DNA of 64,000 nucleotides from Chryseobacterium sp. JM1. GTDB lineage: Bacteria; Bacteroidota; Bacteroidia; Flavobacteriales; Weeksellaceae. The stretch covers positions 1 to 64,000 of the forward strand of contig NZ_JPRN01000012.1 of assembly GCF_000737715.1 (NCBI RefSeq), written 5' to 3'. The notes beneath the pieces were generated by a model. It did not search any database. It saw only the letters and a program-made list of their open reading frames with translations, and was not told the DNA's origin. Positions 53,022-61,573 of this stretch are shown here, one piece after another; positions within the stretch are counted from its first letter, which is position 1; each line of letters opens with the position of its first letter. The translations under genes were made by a program, and so were the position numbers.

Positions 53022-54056
53022 TTACTTCAGCTGGTATCTCTTTTTCAGGTATAAACTCGCCTTAACCAAGACAATCAAAACAGGAACTTCTACCAAAGGA
53101 CCAATCACTCCTACAAAAGCCTGAGATGAATGAATTCCAAAAACAGAAATACTTACCGCGATAGCCAATTCAAAATTATTTCCTGTCGCTGTAAAAGCAA
53201 TGGCTGCATTTTTATCATATGGAACTTTGATCAATCTGTTGACCGAAAAGCTAATGAAAAACATCAACACAAAATAAATGATCAGTGGAATGGCAACTTT
53301 CACCACATCCATAGGAAGTTCCAGTATTTTATCTCCCTTCAGACTAAACATTAATACAATCGTGAATAACAATGCATATAAAGTGACAGGTGAGATCATG
53401 GGAATGAATTTCCGGCTGTACCATTCTTTTCCTTTCCATTTTGTGAGAAAGTAGCGGCTTAAAAAACCTGCTAAAAAGGGAATTCCCAGATAAATTAAAA
53501 CACTTTCCGTCACATCTCCAATGGGTACTGAAACATTAAAATTCCCGAGTCCTAATTTCTGAGGAAGCACATTAATAAACAACCACACCAGAAAACTATA
53601 GGATACGATCTGAAAAATACTGTTTAATGCAATCAGCAAAGCTGCATATTCCCGGTTTCCCTGTGCCAGATCATTCCACACAATCACCATCGCAATACAT
53701 CTTGCCAGACCAATAAGGATCAGCCCAATCATAAAGTCCGGCTCATTTTTAAGAAAAATAACAGCCAACGCAAACATGAGTACAGGTCCAACAACCCAAT
53801 TTAACACTAACGAAACAGTTATTACTTTTTTGTCTCTGAATACCTGCGGTAGTAAGGCATAATCCACTTTCGCCAATGGCGGATACATCATCAAGATCAG
53901 CCCGGCCGCTAATGGTATATTCGTCGTACCTGAAGAAAGTGAATTGGTGAGTACAGAAATACCTAGAAAAAAATATCCCAAACCAACGCCGGTCAGCATC
54001 GCCAGAAAGATCCAAAGGGTCAGATATCTGTCGAGAAGTTTTAATTTGGGCTTCAT
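53022..54056 (-). CDS. ACR3-family arsenite efflux transporter
   Basis: Inner-membrane pump expelling As(III). The 344-residue product has about ten membrane helices. [21 protein letters not shown] near 116-136 contains the conserved Cys needed for arsenite transport in ACR3 proteins, and [21 protein letters not shown] near 290 is the second family signature. Last gene of the arsenic operon, two bases after the arsenate reductase. Confidence 0.94.
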   Translation of the reverse strand: MKPKLKLLDRYLTLWIFLAMLTGVGLGYFFLGISVLTNSLSSGTTNIPLAAGLILMMYPPLAKVDYALLPQVFRDKKVITVSLVLNWVVGPVLMFALAVIFLKNEPDFMIGLILIGLARCIAMVIVWNDLAQGNREYAALLIALNSIFQIVSYSFLVWLFINVLPQKLGLGNFNVSVPIGDVTESVLIYLGIPFLAGFLSRYFLTKWKGKEWYSRKFIPMISPVTLYALLFTIVLMFSLKGDKILELPMDVVKVAIPLIIYFVLMFFISFSVNRLIKVPYDKNAAIAFTATGNNFELAIAVSISVFGIHSSQAFVGVIGPLVEVPVLIVLVKASLYLKKRYQLK

Positions 54057-54058
54057 AG

Positions 54059-54682
54059 TTATTTACTTATTCTGGAAAAAATATAAAACATTTCAGCCCC
54101 AATCTGCATACTTCTTTCTTTATACGTCTCGGTTTGTATGGGTAATCCATCTGAAATCTTCGGATCTTCAAATGTAATGGGAATCCGTTTTTCTGCGCCT
54201 GCAATAAAAGGGCAACCTCCATCTGCCTGGGAGCAGGTCATTACTGCTGCAAAACCGCTTTCCGGATTAAAAATATCATCATACTTTTTAGAATATCCAA
54301 TGAGTGGCAAAGCATTTTCAGCATATTTTACTGCATACACGGAATTTTCACCTTCGCTTAGTTTCCAAATATTAAAACCGACTTCCATTAATGTTTCAGC
54401 AATCTTAGGAAATAAAGCCGTGGTTTCCGTTCCTCCGGAATAGCAGTGCACGTCAGGAATTTTAAAATAAGCAGAGGCAGCCTGTGCCCAGATCTGTGCA
54501 AGATGACTTCGGCGGGAATTGTGGGTACAGATAAAATGAATATCTATTGCTTCCCGGTTTCTTTTTTTATTTTCTATAAAATCAATTAAGGGTTGCAATA
54601 CCGCCTTTCTTTCGTCACTGATCTTCTGAGAAAGAATTTCTTCTATATGTTTTAGTAATTTAGGATACATTTCAACTGGCAT
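54059..54682 (-). CDS. Arsenate reductase-like LMW protein tyrosine phosphatase
   Basis: Reduces As(V) to As(III) for export by the neighbouring ACR3 pump. The 207-residue product has the LMW-PTP loop CTHNSRRS (Cys52 x5 Arg58) and further Cys and Asp segments ([13 protein letters not shown] near 165-178) expected for thiol relay. An N-terminal helical extension of about 45 residues precedes the core. I chose the ATG at 54682, after the stop of the previous gene; an ATG at 54670 is also possible. Confidence 0.88.
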   Translation of the reverse strand: MPVEMYPKLLKHIEEILSQKISDERKAVLQPLIDFIENKKRNREAIDIHFICTHNSRRSHLAQIWAQAASAYFKIPDVHCYSGGTETTALFPKIAETLMEVGFNIWKLSEGENSVYAVKYAENALPLIGYSKKYDDIFNPESGFAAVMTCSQADGGCPFIAGAEKRIPITFEDPKISDGLPIQTETYKERSMQIGAEMFYIFSRISK

Positions 54683-54693
54683 TACAATTAATA

Positions 54694-55167
54694 CTAGCAG
54701 CAACCTGAATCCGGTGTGCAGCAGGAATTCTGATCAGTTTTTAACTCACTCAGACTGATTTTTTGTTTTTCCTCAGGAATACCACATGCTTCGTTAGCTA
54801 AGCAGGCCGTCACTTTATTTTTCAGCACAAAGTTTTTACCATTAAATTCCAGATCATATTTTCCAATCGTCTGGTCCTGATATTCCACTTCAATCTCAAA
54901 ATCTCCGATCCCTAGCTTTTCCTCCGACAGATTGATGATATGAAGCAGTTTTCCCGGTTTCAGACGGTGTTCATAATCATCTGCATCCCAAAGCTGGAAA
55001 TTGACTCTTTCTTCTTTTCTGATGGTCCCTCCACAGTCGATGAAGTTTTTGGTCACCATCCCTACTTCCGTCACATGGAAATGTTCCGGTACCAATTTCC
55101 CGTTTTCCAGCTGGAATTCTACATTCTCCAATGCCGGTAAAATGTATTTAATGTCTGATAATTTCAT
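54694..55167 (-). CDS. DUF6428 family protein of the arsenic operon
   Basis: The 157-residue soluble protein matches a family regularly found with arsR and arsC in Bacteroidota, here called DUF6428. Conserved features seen are PEHFHVTEVGMVTKNFIDCGG near 28-48 and NFQLWDADDYEHRLKPGKLL near 56-75. The C-terminus adds clustered cysteines (ACLANEACG and NSCCTPDSGCC), well suited to bind As(III). Function is unproven; an arsenite chaperone or sensor is a reasonable guess. A candidate ArsR box lies 24 bases upstream of the ATG. Confidence 0.78.
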   Translation of the reverse strand: MKLSDIKYILPALENVEFQLENGKLVPEHFHVTEVGMVTKNFIDCGGTIRKEERVNFQLWDADDYEHRLKPGKLLHIINLSEEKLGIGDFEIEVEYQDQTIGKYDLEFNGKNFVLKNKVTACLANEACGIPEEKQKISLSELKTDQNSCCTPDSGCC

Positions 55168-55190
55168 AGATTTATTTTAATTGTTATAAT

Positions 55191-55209
55191 GCAATATTAC
55201 GATAATAAA
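55191..55209. promoter_or_regulatory. Candidate ArsR operator upstream of the DUF6428 gene
   Basis: GCAATATTACGATAATAAA, identical over 19 bases to the copy at 55565-55583 upstream of arsR. Both copies sit directly before an operon gene and contain partial dyad symmetry (ATTA...TAAT). Confidence 0.7.
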
Positions 55210-55222
55210 AGTCAAAAAAATT

Positions 55223-55549
55223 TTAGCAGCAATTCTGCTTTTTCACGGTGGAAATAATATTGGAAAAGAAAGCATTTAAAATTTCAAAAGCTTTTTCATC
55301 AATACAATAGCACACGGAATTTCCTTCAATATTTCCTTTGATCAGGCCTGCATTTTTTAATTCTTTCAGGTGTTGGGAAACGGTAGGCTGTGCAAGAGGA
55401 AGTTCATTCACGATATCTCCGCAGATACATTCATTCACTTTAAGAAGGTATTCAATGATGGCAATTCTCGCCGGATGTCCCAAAGCTTTGGCTATGACCG
55501 CTATTTTGTTTTGCTCGTCCGTAAAGAAATCTGTTTTTGTAGCTCCCAT
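55223..55549 (-). CDS. arsR: ArsR-family metalloid-responsive repressor
   Basis: The 108-residue winged-helix regulator has the ArsR/SmtB fold: KALGHPARIAIIEYLL, then NECICGDIVNELPLAQPTVSQHLKELKNAGLI. The two cysteines of ECICGDIV in the recognition region match the ELCVCDL-type As(III) site, and a terminal CC pair may add a third ligand. It should repress the arsenic operon until As(III) binds. A second copy of its presumed operator separates it from the DUF6428 gene. Confidence 0.93.
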   Translation of the reverse strand: MGATKTDFFTDEQNKIAVIAKALGHPARIAIIEYLLKVNECICGDIVNELPLAQPTVSQHLKELKNAGLIKGNIEGNSVCYCIDEKAFEILNAFFSNIISTVKKQNCC

Positions 55550-55564
55550 AAGATTAATTATATC

Positions 55565-55583
55565 GCAATATTACGATAATAAA
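55565..55583. promoter_or_regulatory. Candidate ArsR operator upstream of arsR
   Basis: Second copy of the 19-base GCAATATTACGATAATAAA, 16 bases before the arsR ATG. Here the flanking bases extend the dyad to ATCG...CGAT. Confidence 0.7.
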
Positions 55584-55949
55584 TTTTTACAGCAAAATAT
55601 TTTAGTAATTTTATTACGTCAGGAAGTTTGAAGCTCGAAGAGGGAAGTTATTGAAGCCCAAAGGCAGTACTATAAGATATTTCAGTAATTTTTTAGGTAA
55701 CTATTACATATGAATGTCTAATAGTAACTTCCAGCCTCCTTCTTCCATCTTCCAACCTGAATCAGGTTCAGGCAAAAAATCCCTGCAGAAAACTTCTACA
55801 GGGATCACACCAATTTATATATATGAATATGAAATTCCGAATAAGATAATGAGAAAGGAAGCCAGAGGATGGAAGAAGGAAATTACATTACTCTAAAAAA
55901 ACATGTCCTTCTAAATAAAACTTCCAACCTCTCTTCCCAGCTGGATAAA
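55584..55949. repeat. Intergenic region with inverted repeats and a terminator-like hairpin
   Basis: No gene recognised. A CTTCTTCCATC-containing arm (55728-55753) is inverted at 55857-55881. Between them lie a 15-base palindrome AACCTGAATCAGGTT (55754-55768) and the hairpin at 55779-55805. A related GGATGGAAGA sequence recurs at about 57091-57102, so this looks like a dispersed intergenic repeat. Confidence 0.55.
55773..55805 (-). terminator. Terminator hairpin downstream of the flavoprotein gene
   Basis: Stem ATCCCTGCAGAA / TTCTACAGGGAT (one G-T pair, three-base loop) followed on the minus strand by TTTTTT. It lies 145 bases after the stop of the flavoprotein gene. Confidence 0.7.
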
Positions 55950-56849
55950 TTAAAATAATTCTTCTGTAAGTTCTTTATTGACTACTGCTCCGGCGAAATT
56001 TCCCTGTGCTACCGCATTGGCTACAGATCTCATCATCGTTACATTGTCTCCGCATGCAAAGACCCCCGGAACGTTTGTTTTCTGCATCATATCAACTTTG
56101 ATGAAACCCTGCTCCGTAAGTTCACAGCCAAGATCCCCTGTAGCATTGATATGCTGCTCAAAAGGTATTTTGGCGTATAAAACCTTCAGCGAAATTTCTT
56201 TTCCTGTTTTGAAAATAATTTTTCTGATATTCCCGTTTTCATGTTCAATGTTCTCTACTTCATCTTCTACCAGCGTGATATTATTCTCTGCCAGTTTATG
56301 TTTCTGCTCTTTGGAAAGCACTGATGGTCCGTTTGTGAATAGAAAGAGGTCTTTTGTCAGATTGTACACGAGTTTTGAAAAATCATAAGCCATATCACCA
56401 TCGGAAAGGATTCCTGTTATTTCATTTCTCACTTCATAGCCGTGACAATACGGGCAATGCAGCACTGAAATTCCCCAGCATTCTGAAAATCCGGGAATAT
56501 TGGGCATAAGATCTTTCACCCCTGAAGCAAGAATCAGTTTTTTAGCATGGAACTTTTCACCAGCAAGCGTTTTTGCTTCGAAGCCTTCATCTGTTTTTCC
56601 TAATTTGACCACAGAACCTTCATGAAACTTTACTGTATCATAGGCTGCCACCTGTTCGCGGGCAAGATCAGAGATTTCCTTTGGTGTTTTTCCGTCGTGG
56701 GTAATGAAGTTATGGGAATGCGGAGTCTGTCTGTTGCAGGGCTTCCCACTGTCTATGATCAGAACATTTCTTACTGATCTTCCCAAAGACATTCCCGCCG
56801 ATAATCCGGCATAACTTCCTCCTATGATGATAACGTCGTAGCTTTTCAT
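55950..56849 (-). CDS. Thioredoxin-reductase-like NAD(P)/FAD oxidoreductase
   Basis: The 299-residue flavoprotein has the FAD motif DVIIIGGSYAGLSAGMSL, a redox-active CPYCHGYE near 130, and PGVFACGDNVTMMRSVANAVAQGNFAGAVV at the C-terminus. It resembles the small thioredoxin-reductase relatives of unknown partner common in Bacteroidota rather than canonical TrxB (CAVC-type). The ATG at 56849 (MKSYDV) places the FAD motif correctly; the 15 upstream residues are not conserved-looking. Confidence 0.87.
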   Translation of the reverse strand: MKSYDVIIIGGSYAGLSAGMSLGRSVRNVLIIDSGKPCNRQTPHSHNFITHDGKTPKEISDLAREQVAAYDTVKFHEGSVVKLGKTDEGFEAKTLAGEKFHAKKLILASGVKDLMPNIPGFSECWGISVLHCPYCHGYEVRNEITGILSDGDMAYDFSKLVYNLTKDLFLFTNGPSVLSKEQKHKLAENNITLVEDEVENIEHENGNIRKIIFKTGKEISLKVLYAKIPFEQHINATGDLGCELTEQGFIKVDMMQKTNVPGVFACGDNVTMMRSVANAVAQGNFAGAVVNKELTEELF

Positions 56850-56894
56850 GAATGATGAATGATAATTAATGATTGATGTGAGAAGGTTTACCAT

Positions 56895-57212
56895 AAGCCT
56901 GTCTCAACATCTTTGCTTTGACAAAGGTAAAACAAAATTTCATTAAAGCAATATTGTTGCATTAATATTTTCTATCATGATGAATTGATGAGGAAAGAAC
57001 AAAGAAAAACAGCTGATTTTAAACCTGTAAAGAATTTAAAATCAGCTGTCAGTTGATATATTGATGGAAAAGTTTTGTTTAAAGAAAGGAAGCTTGAGGA
57101 TGGAAGATATAGAGGACCAAATAGGAGTTTTCATTCATTTCATTTAAATGTCGGAAGTAATAAAACGGCTGGTAAGAACTTGCAGCTTCCCTCTTTCAGC
57201 CATTTTAATCCT
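56895..57212. other. Intergenic region between the beta-lactamase and flavoprotein genes
   Basis: Contains the terminator at 57009-57049 and a GAAGCTTGAGGATGGAAGA word related to the repeat at 55857-55881. No gene recognised. Confidence 0.6.
57009..57049 (-). terminator. Terminator downstream of the metallo-beta-lactamase gene
   Basis: Perfect 15-bp stem ACAGCTGATTTTAAA / TTTAAAATCAGCTGT with an 11-base loop, followed on the minus strand by TTTTTC. It is 164 bases past the beta-lactamase stop. Confidence 0.75.
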
Positions 57213-57962
57213 TTAATTTTTAAACAGTTTGATCGTGTAGTCTAAAAGCTCCTGCCCTCCTATTTCTCCATGTCCCGGCATTACGATTTTAACATCGGGA
57301 TACTGGGCTTTTACTTTTTCAACGGTTGGAGACCAGGCCTGAACATTGGCGTCACCCAAATAGCCTTTCGTTGCATCTACTTCTTTGATCAGACAGCCTC
57401 CGAACATGGCTTTTTCATCAGGAACATACGCAACAACATTGTCTTTTGTGTGTCCTTCTCCAAAGTATTTCAATATAATTTTATGTTTTCCGGCGTTCAG
57501 GGTCATGCTTTCATTGAATCCGTGACCGGGAACATTGGCCCCGGTCTGTTTTGCCAACTCAATGGTTTTATTATTGGCGTAAGACGGAATATTATTTTTA
57601 TCAAATTCTTTCAGTCCGCCCAGGCAGTCATCATGAAAATGCGTCGCAACAACGGCATTCACTTTTGAGTGGAGGCTGTTTTTGATCCATGAAATCAATT
57701 CTGCGGAGCTTTTATCATTGGTTGGGGTATCCAGGATTACGGTTTCATTGCCATCTTTCACGATCATTCCATTGCATTCCACTTTTCCAAAAGAGTCTGT
57801 ATTTAAGTAGGATACGTGCTGATAAATACCGTCAGAGAGTTGAATGATGGACAGGTTATCAGTTTTGTACATTAGTTTAGCTTTCTCCTGTTTTTTCTGA
57901 GAAGTACAGCTAAAAGCGAACAGTGCAGAGGATAAGAGTAAAATTTTTGACAGTGATTTCAT
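57213..57962 (-). CDS. bla: Subclass B1 metallo-beta-lactamase
   Basis: Zinc hydrolase opening beta-lactams including, in this subclass, carbapenems. The 249-residue product has a signal peptide with a likely lipobox (FAFSC, Cys19). The B1 zinc ligands are all present: H108, H110 and D112 (ATHFHDDCLGG), H171 (GEGHTKDN), C190 (FGGCLIK) and H231 (MPGHGE). It belongs with chromosomal Flavobacteriia enzymes (the BlaB/IND/CGB/EBR range); the exact branch is not resolved by eye. No mobile element is next to it, so it is probably intrinsic. Confidence 0.93.
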   Translation of the reverse strand: MKSLSKILLLSSALFAFSCTSQKKQEKAKLMYKTDNLSIIQLSDGIYQHVSYLNTDSFGKVECNGMIVKDGNETVILDTPTNDKSSAELISWIKNSLHSKVNAVVATHFHDDCLGGLKEFDKNNIPSYANNKTIELAKQTGANVPGHGFNESMTLNAGKHKIILKYFGEGHTKDNVVAYVPDEKAMFGGCLIKEVDATKGYLGDANVQAWSPTVEKVKAQYPDVKIVMPGHGEIGGQELLDYTIKLFKN

Positions 57963-58041
57963 AGGTTTAATTCATTACAGCTAAATTAGAAAATATTTCT
58001 CCCTCTAAAGTGATAAGCCATAGTTAATTAAGTGTTAATTA

Positions 58042-59559
58042 TCACCATTTCATTTTATCAATTTCATCTTGAATTCTCTTCCTGATATCAATTTTAGCAC
58101 CTTCAAAACTAAAGACGGTTGTTCCTTTTTCCCGGGCAAACTTATTGACAATGGAATCAGCCGCTTTGCCGGTGTTAAAATAAGTACCCGTTTCTTTAAG
58201 CTCATCTTCATCTTTGGAAAATTCTTTCACGCGAATCAGATTAACATACTTTTTACTCAGATCAAACCAATTGATGTAATCGGCATTAAAGGAAACCGCT
58301 TTTATATCTTTTTTTGAATAATAATTGATGGCGCCTGCCTGTCCGTAATTATCACAGAGCACCAGTGTATTTCCGGATTTTGACAATATGGAATATTCTT
58401 TATCCACTTTTTCCGCAAGTTCTTTCCAACCCTGCATATCTGCAAAATCCTGGGGTAACGGATGATCATCCCCATCTTCCCAACGGAGCAGTCCCATCTT
58501 TTTGTAGGGTTCCGGGTGACTGATGATGTATTCCGGGCTTTTATTGGGAAATGCGACCTGATACAAAGGTAAAAACAGTAAAACAGGGATTACAATAAAG
58601 ACCGGTTTAAGAAATTTCTTCCAGCCATTTTCAAAAACAGGAGCCAGAAAAACAGCCCCGAATCCTATAAAAACCGGATAAAGACCAACCGCATAATAAT
58701 CTTTGGCTTTAAAAAATACAAACAGCGCAATCGTCACGATATACATCCAGAAGAAAGACCTGAATTTATAAAACGGTTTATAAAACAGCAAAGCATACCA
58801 TCCGGCAACGATCACCAAAAAGGAACCTATAAAAAACAGAATCTGGGACTTAAAAAAATCAAACCGATCGACATGGACGAGCTGTCTTTCCGTAAGTTCT
58901 TTCATATGGTGAATCACCGGAAAACCGTTACTGTATTGCCACAACAGATTGGGCAACATGATCAACACTGCCAGTAATCCCGCAATATAAAGATGCGGCT
59001 GAAGAAAGATCTTCCTTTGTTTCGTCAATAGAACAGCCGGGATCATTCCCAACACTGAAAAGGCGATATTGTATTTATTCAGGAAACCAATTCCGAAGAT
59101 CACAGCAGCGATGTAGAGCCATTTTACTTTTTCTGAATTGAAATATTTAATCAGTGTATAATAAATAAGGGTCCATAAGAGGACTTCCACAGAAGTCGGC
59201 TGAAAAAGCATATTGATCCGGAGAAGCACCGAAAGCAGAATGCCCGTTGAAGCCAAAATTTTAGCGTATAAATTTCCCTGAAGTTCTTCAATAATTTTCC
59301 ATACCACAACAATCGTCAATGCTCCGAAGAGGGCAGGAAAAAATTTAACCCAAAAGACAGAACCTCCGGCTATTTTTACCAGCCAGGCCAGCCATGAATT
59401 AACGGGCGGCACAGAAAGATATCCCCACGCAAGGTGATTGCCCTGATCAAGGTGTAAGTATTCATCCCGGTGCAGTTCATATTCCGGGCTGATGAGGAAA
59501 TACTGGAGCATGAATTTTGCGATGATAAAGAAAAAGAGAATCAGGTAGTTTTTCTTCAT
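58042..59559 (-). CDS. GT39 (ArnT/PMT-like) membrane glycosyltransferase
   Basis: Uses polyprenyl-phosphate sugars on the periplasmic side of the inner membrane. The 505-residue product has about ten to eleven membrane helices in the first 350 residues. The first periplasmic loop has ELHRDEYLHLDQGNHLAWGYLSVPP near 30-54, holding the catalytic Asp-Glu of this superfamily. A soluble C-terminal domain follows. Acceptor is unknown: lipid A, a lipid or a protein. Confidence 0.88.
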   Translation of the reverse strand: MKKNYLILFFFIIAKFMLQYFLISPEYELHRDEYLHLDQGNHLAWGYLSVPPVNSWLAWLVKIAGGSVFWVKFFPALFGALTIVVVWKIIEELQGNLYAKILASTGILLSVLLRINMLFQPTSVEVLLWTLIYYTLIKYFNSEKVKWLYIAAVIFGIGFLNKYNIAFSVLGMIPAVLLTKQRKIFLQPHLYIAGLLAVLIMLPNLLWQYSNGFPVIHHMKELTERQLVHVDRFDFFKSQILFFIGSFLVIVAGWYALLFYKPFYKFRSFFWMYIVTIALFVFFKAKDYYAVGLYPVFIGFGAVFLAPVFENGWKKFLKPVFIVIPVLLFLPLYQVAFPNKSPEYIISHPEPYKKMGLLRWEDGDDHPLPQDFADMQGWKELAEKVDKEYSILSKSGNTLVLCDNYGQAGAINYYSKKDIKAVSFNADYINWFDLSKKYVNLIRVKEFSKDEDELKETGTYFNTGKAADSIVNKFAREKGTTVFSFEGAKIDIRKRIQDEIDKMKW

Positions 59560-59570
59560 GAAGGAGGATT

Positions 59571-60134
59571 TTAAGCTTTTTCAAATTTCTGACGGATTAT
59601 TTCTGCTTTGACATCTGACACTTTTCGTGTCCAAAATTGAATATATTCACGTTTTTCAGGAAATTCCCGGTCCGTTTTGTTTTGGCCGCTGAGGACATTA
59701 TTTTTGTACTCTTCCAAAGTATTTTTTAAGTACTCTTCATAGTCTTTAGGATTTTGAGGAACGTAACCAATCCCGTCACACCCGCAGCTGTGAAAACACC
59801 GTCCTATGATAAACAGGCCTTCTACAATTTTCCATTCTTTAACATCGGTTTTCTTTGGTGCTTTAAAATCCCATCCAAGGTCAGCCATGAGGTTTCCACA
59901 TTCGGGACATTTAATCTTTCTTGCCCTGATCTCTTCTGTCAGTGCATCCAGTTCTTCTTTTTTAGCTTTTGTAAACACATCGCCCACATTTCTTATTGTT
60001 CCATCCGGCTGATGATAGACTTTTTCTTTTTCAATTCTTGAAAGAATATCATACATATCGGTCTGTTTAAATGATTTTCTGCATTTAAAACAGGTGTAAT
60101 GGGATTTATATGTTTTTCGGGCATACCTGCACAT
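59571..60134 (-). CDS. Zinc-ribbon protein of unknown function
   Basis: I do not recognise a named family. The 187-residue product has two CxxC pairs that can form a zinc ribbon (C15/C18 in YTCFKCRKSF and C76/C79 in KCPECGNLM), and an unusual CFHSCGCDG cluster at 113-121. The second half is highly charged and probably helical. It sits 11 bases before the GT39 gene and may be cotranscribed. Confidence 0.7.
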   Translation of the reverse strand: MCRYARKTYKSHYTCFKCRKSFKQTDMYDILSRIEKEKVYHQPDGTIRNVGDVFTKAKKEELDALTEEIRARKIKCPECGNLMADLGWDFKAPKKTDVKEWKIVEGLFIIGRCFHSCGCDGIGYVPQNPKDYEEYLKNTLEEYKNNVLSGQNKTDREFPEKREYIQFWTRKVSDVKAEIIRQKFEKA

Positions 60135-60193
60135 GTCTTTATTTTAATATCAAATCTAATAATTCTATTTCAGAGATGAACAGACCTGACTAA

Positions 60194-60223
60194 TAAAAAA
60201 TCCTGAGAAAAAATTCCCAGGAT
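60194..60223 (-). terminator. Terminator of the MacA/MacB-type operon
   Basis: Hairpin ATCCTG-GAA / TTC-CAGGAT at 60200-60223 with one mismatch, followed on the minus strand by TTTTTTA, 31 bases after the stop at 60254. Confidence 0.82.
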
Positions 60224-60253
60224 CTTACAGTTTAAATATATAGTGATTGTTTA

Positions 60254-61447
60254 CTATTTTTTCTTTTCTTTAAGCTCTTCCTTGTCTTTATCGGAAGGGT
60301 TCCATACTTTCACTTCAGAGTCTTTGCTAATTCCTGAAAGGATCTGTACATTGATTCCATCGCTGGCTCCTAATTTCACATATACTTTCTTGAACTTTCC
60401 ATCCTTCTGCTTTACTTCTACAAAAGGCGTGTCTTTTCCGTTTTTCTTTTCGTACTGAACCAGTGATTCATCCAATAGCAATGCGTTCTTCTCAGATTTA
60501 AGGACAATTTCTCCGTTGGCAGAGAATCCGGCTCTGATATATTCGTTGTTAGGATTCGTCACATCACCTTCTACCGGGAATTTGATGGTTCCCAAATTGT
60601 CTTTTCCTTTAGGCGCGATCATCGTCAGTTTTCCCGGGAACGTCTTATTCTGAAGGGCACCGATTACGATTTTCATATCCATCCCTTGTTTCAGTTTTCC
60701 TGCCTGAGCTTCGTCTATTTCTCCCTGGAAGATCAAAGAATTAAGGTCTGCAATAGAACAGATCGTCGTACCTGCGTTGAAAGAGTTGGCCTCAATCACC
60801 TGGCTTCCTACTTTTACAGGAACCTCAAGAACGGTACCTGATGCCTTGGAACGGATCTGTGTTGTCGCCAATCCCTGAAGTTCAGGAGTCGCTCCGGTTT
60901 TTACAATCTGTAATCTTTTTTGAGCGGTCGCTAACTGCTGGTTGGCATTTCTAAGCGTCTGCTGCTGAGTATACAGTTGCTGCTGTGAGTTTAAATACTC
61001 CTGCTTGGAAATCACACCCTGCTTAAACAGTTTTTCCTGCATAGCATATTGTTTCTGCATGTTATCCACATTCAGCTTGGCATTACTGATCTGCAGCTGG
61101 GAATTCACTACTTCCTGCTGAGCGTTGTTCACGTCAGCAATGTTAGGAATGATTCTCACGGTAGCGATCAGCTGTCCTGCTGTCACTTTATCTCCTTCAT
61201 CTACCAAAATTTTATCAATGATTCCCGCAATGTTCGGCTTGATTTCAATTTCTTCTTTCGGAACGATTTTTCCCGTGGCCATTACCTTGTCTTCCATGTT
61301 CTGGTACGATGGTTTTCTGGTCAGGAAAGCTTCACTCTCTTTAGAATTTGATTTCACGAGATACCCGATCCCGGAGAACAATGCCACTGCAAATAAAAGC
61401 CCCAGTACAATATAAATGGCTTTTTTCCAAGTGAATTTCTTTTTCAT
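60254..61447 (-). CDS. Efflux periplasmic adaptor (HlyD/MacA family)
   Basis: Membrane-fusion protein bridging inner-membrane permeases to an outer-membrane channel. The 397-residue product has an N-terminal membrane anchor (10-30), a split lipoyl domain (KPNIAGIIDKILVDEGDKVTAGQLIATV near 68-95), a coiled-coil hairpin (about 105-180, Gln-rich) and barrel domains (KLKQGMDMKIVIGA). Order adaptor after two permeases matches MacAB-type exporters in this phylum; the substrate is unknown. Confidence 0.9.
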   Translation of the reverse strand: MKKKFTWKKAIYIVLGLLFAVALFSGIGYLVKSNSKESEAFLTRKPSYQNMEDKVMATGKIVPKEEIEIKPNIAGIIDKILVDEGDKVTAGQLIATVRIIPNIADVNNAQQEVVNSQLQISNAKLNVDNMQKQYAMQEKLFKQGVISKQEYLNSQQQLYTQQQTLRNANQQLATAQKRLQIVKTGATPELQGLATTQIRSKASGTVLEVPVKVGSQVIEANSFNAGTTICSIADLNSLIFQGEIDEAQAGKLKQGMDMKIVIGALQNKTFPGKLTMIAPKGKDNLGTIKFPVEGDVTNPNNEYIRAGFSANGEIVLKSEKNALLLDESLVQYEKKNGKDTPFVEVKQKDGKFKKVYVKLGASDGINVQILSGISKDSEVKVWNPSDKDKEELKEKKK

Positions 61448-61573
61448 ATATCTAGTTTATTTTTTACTATTAAGATTTTTAACTGATTTAAATATTTAAT
61501 GATTTAAGAATTTAAACATTAAAAAAATCTGTCATTATTTTCAAATTACTACATCAACCCTATTACCCCATTA

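Noticed and set aside
57213-57962. Recent acquisition of the beta-lactamase on a mobile element
   Set aside because: No transposase, integrase, target duplication or att-like repeat is visible around it.
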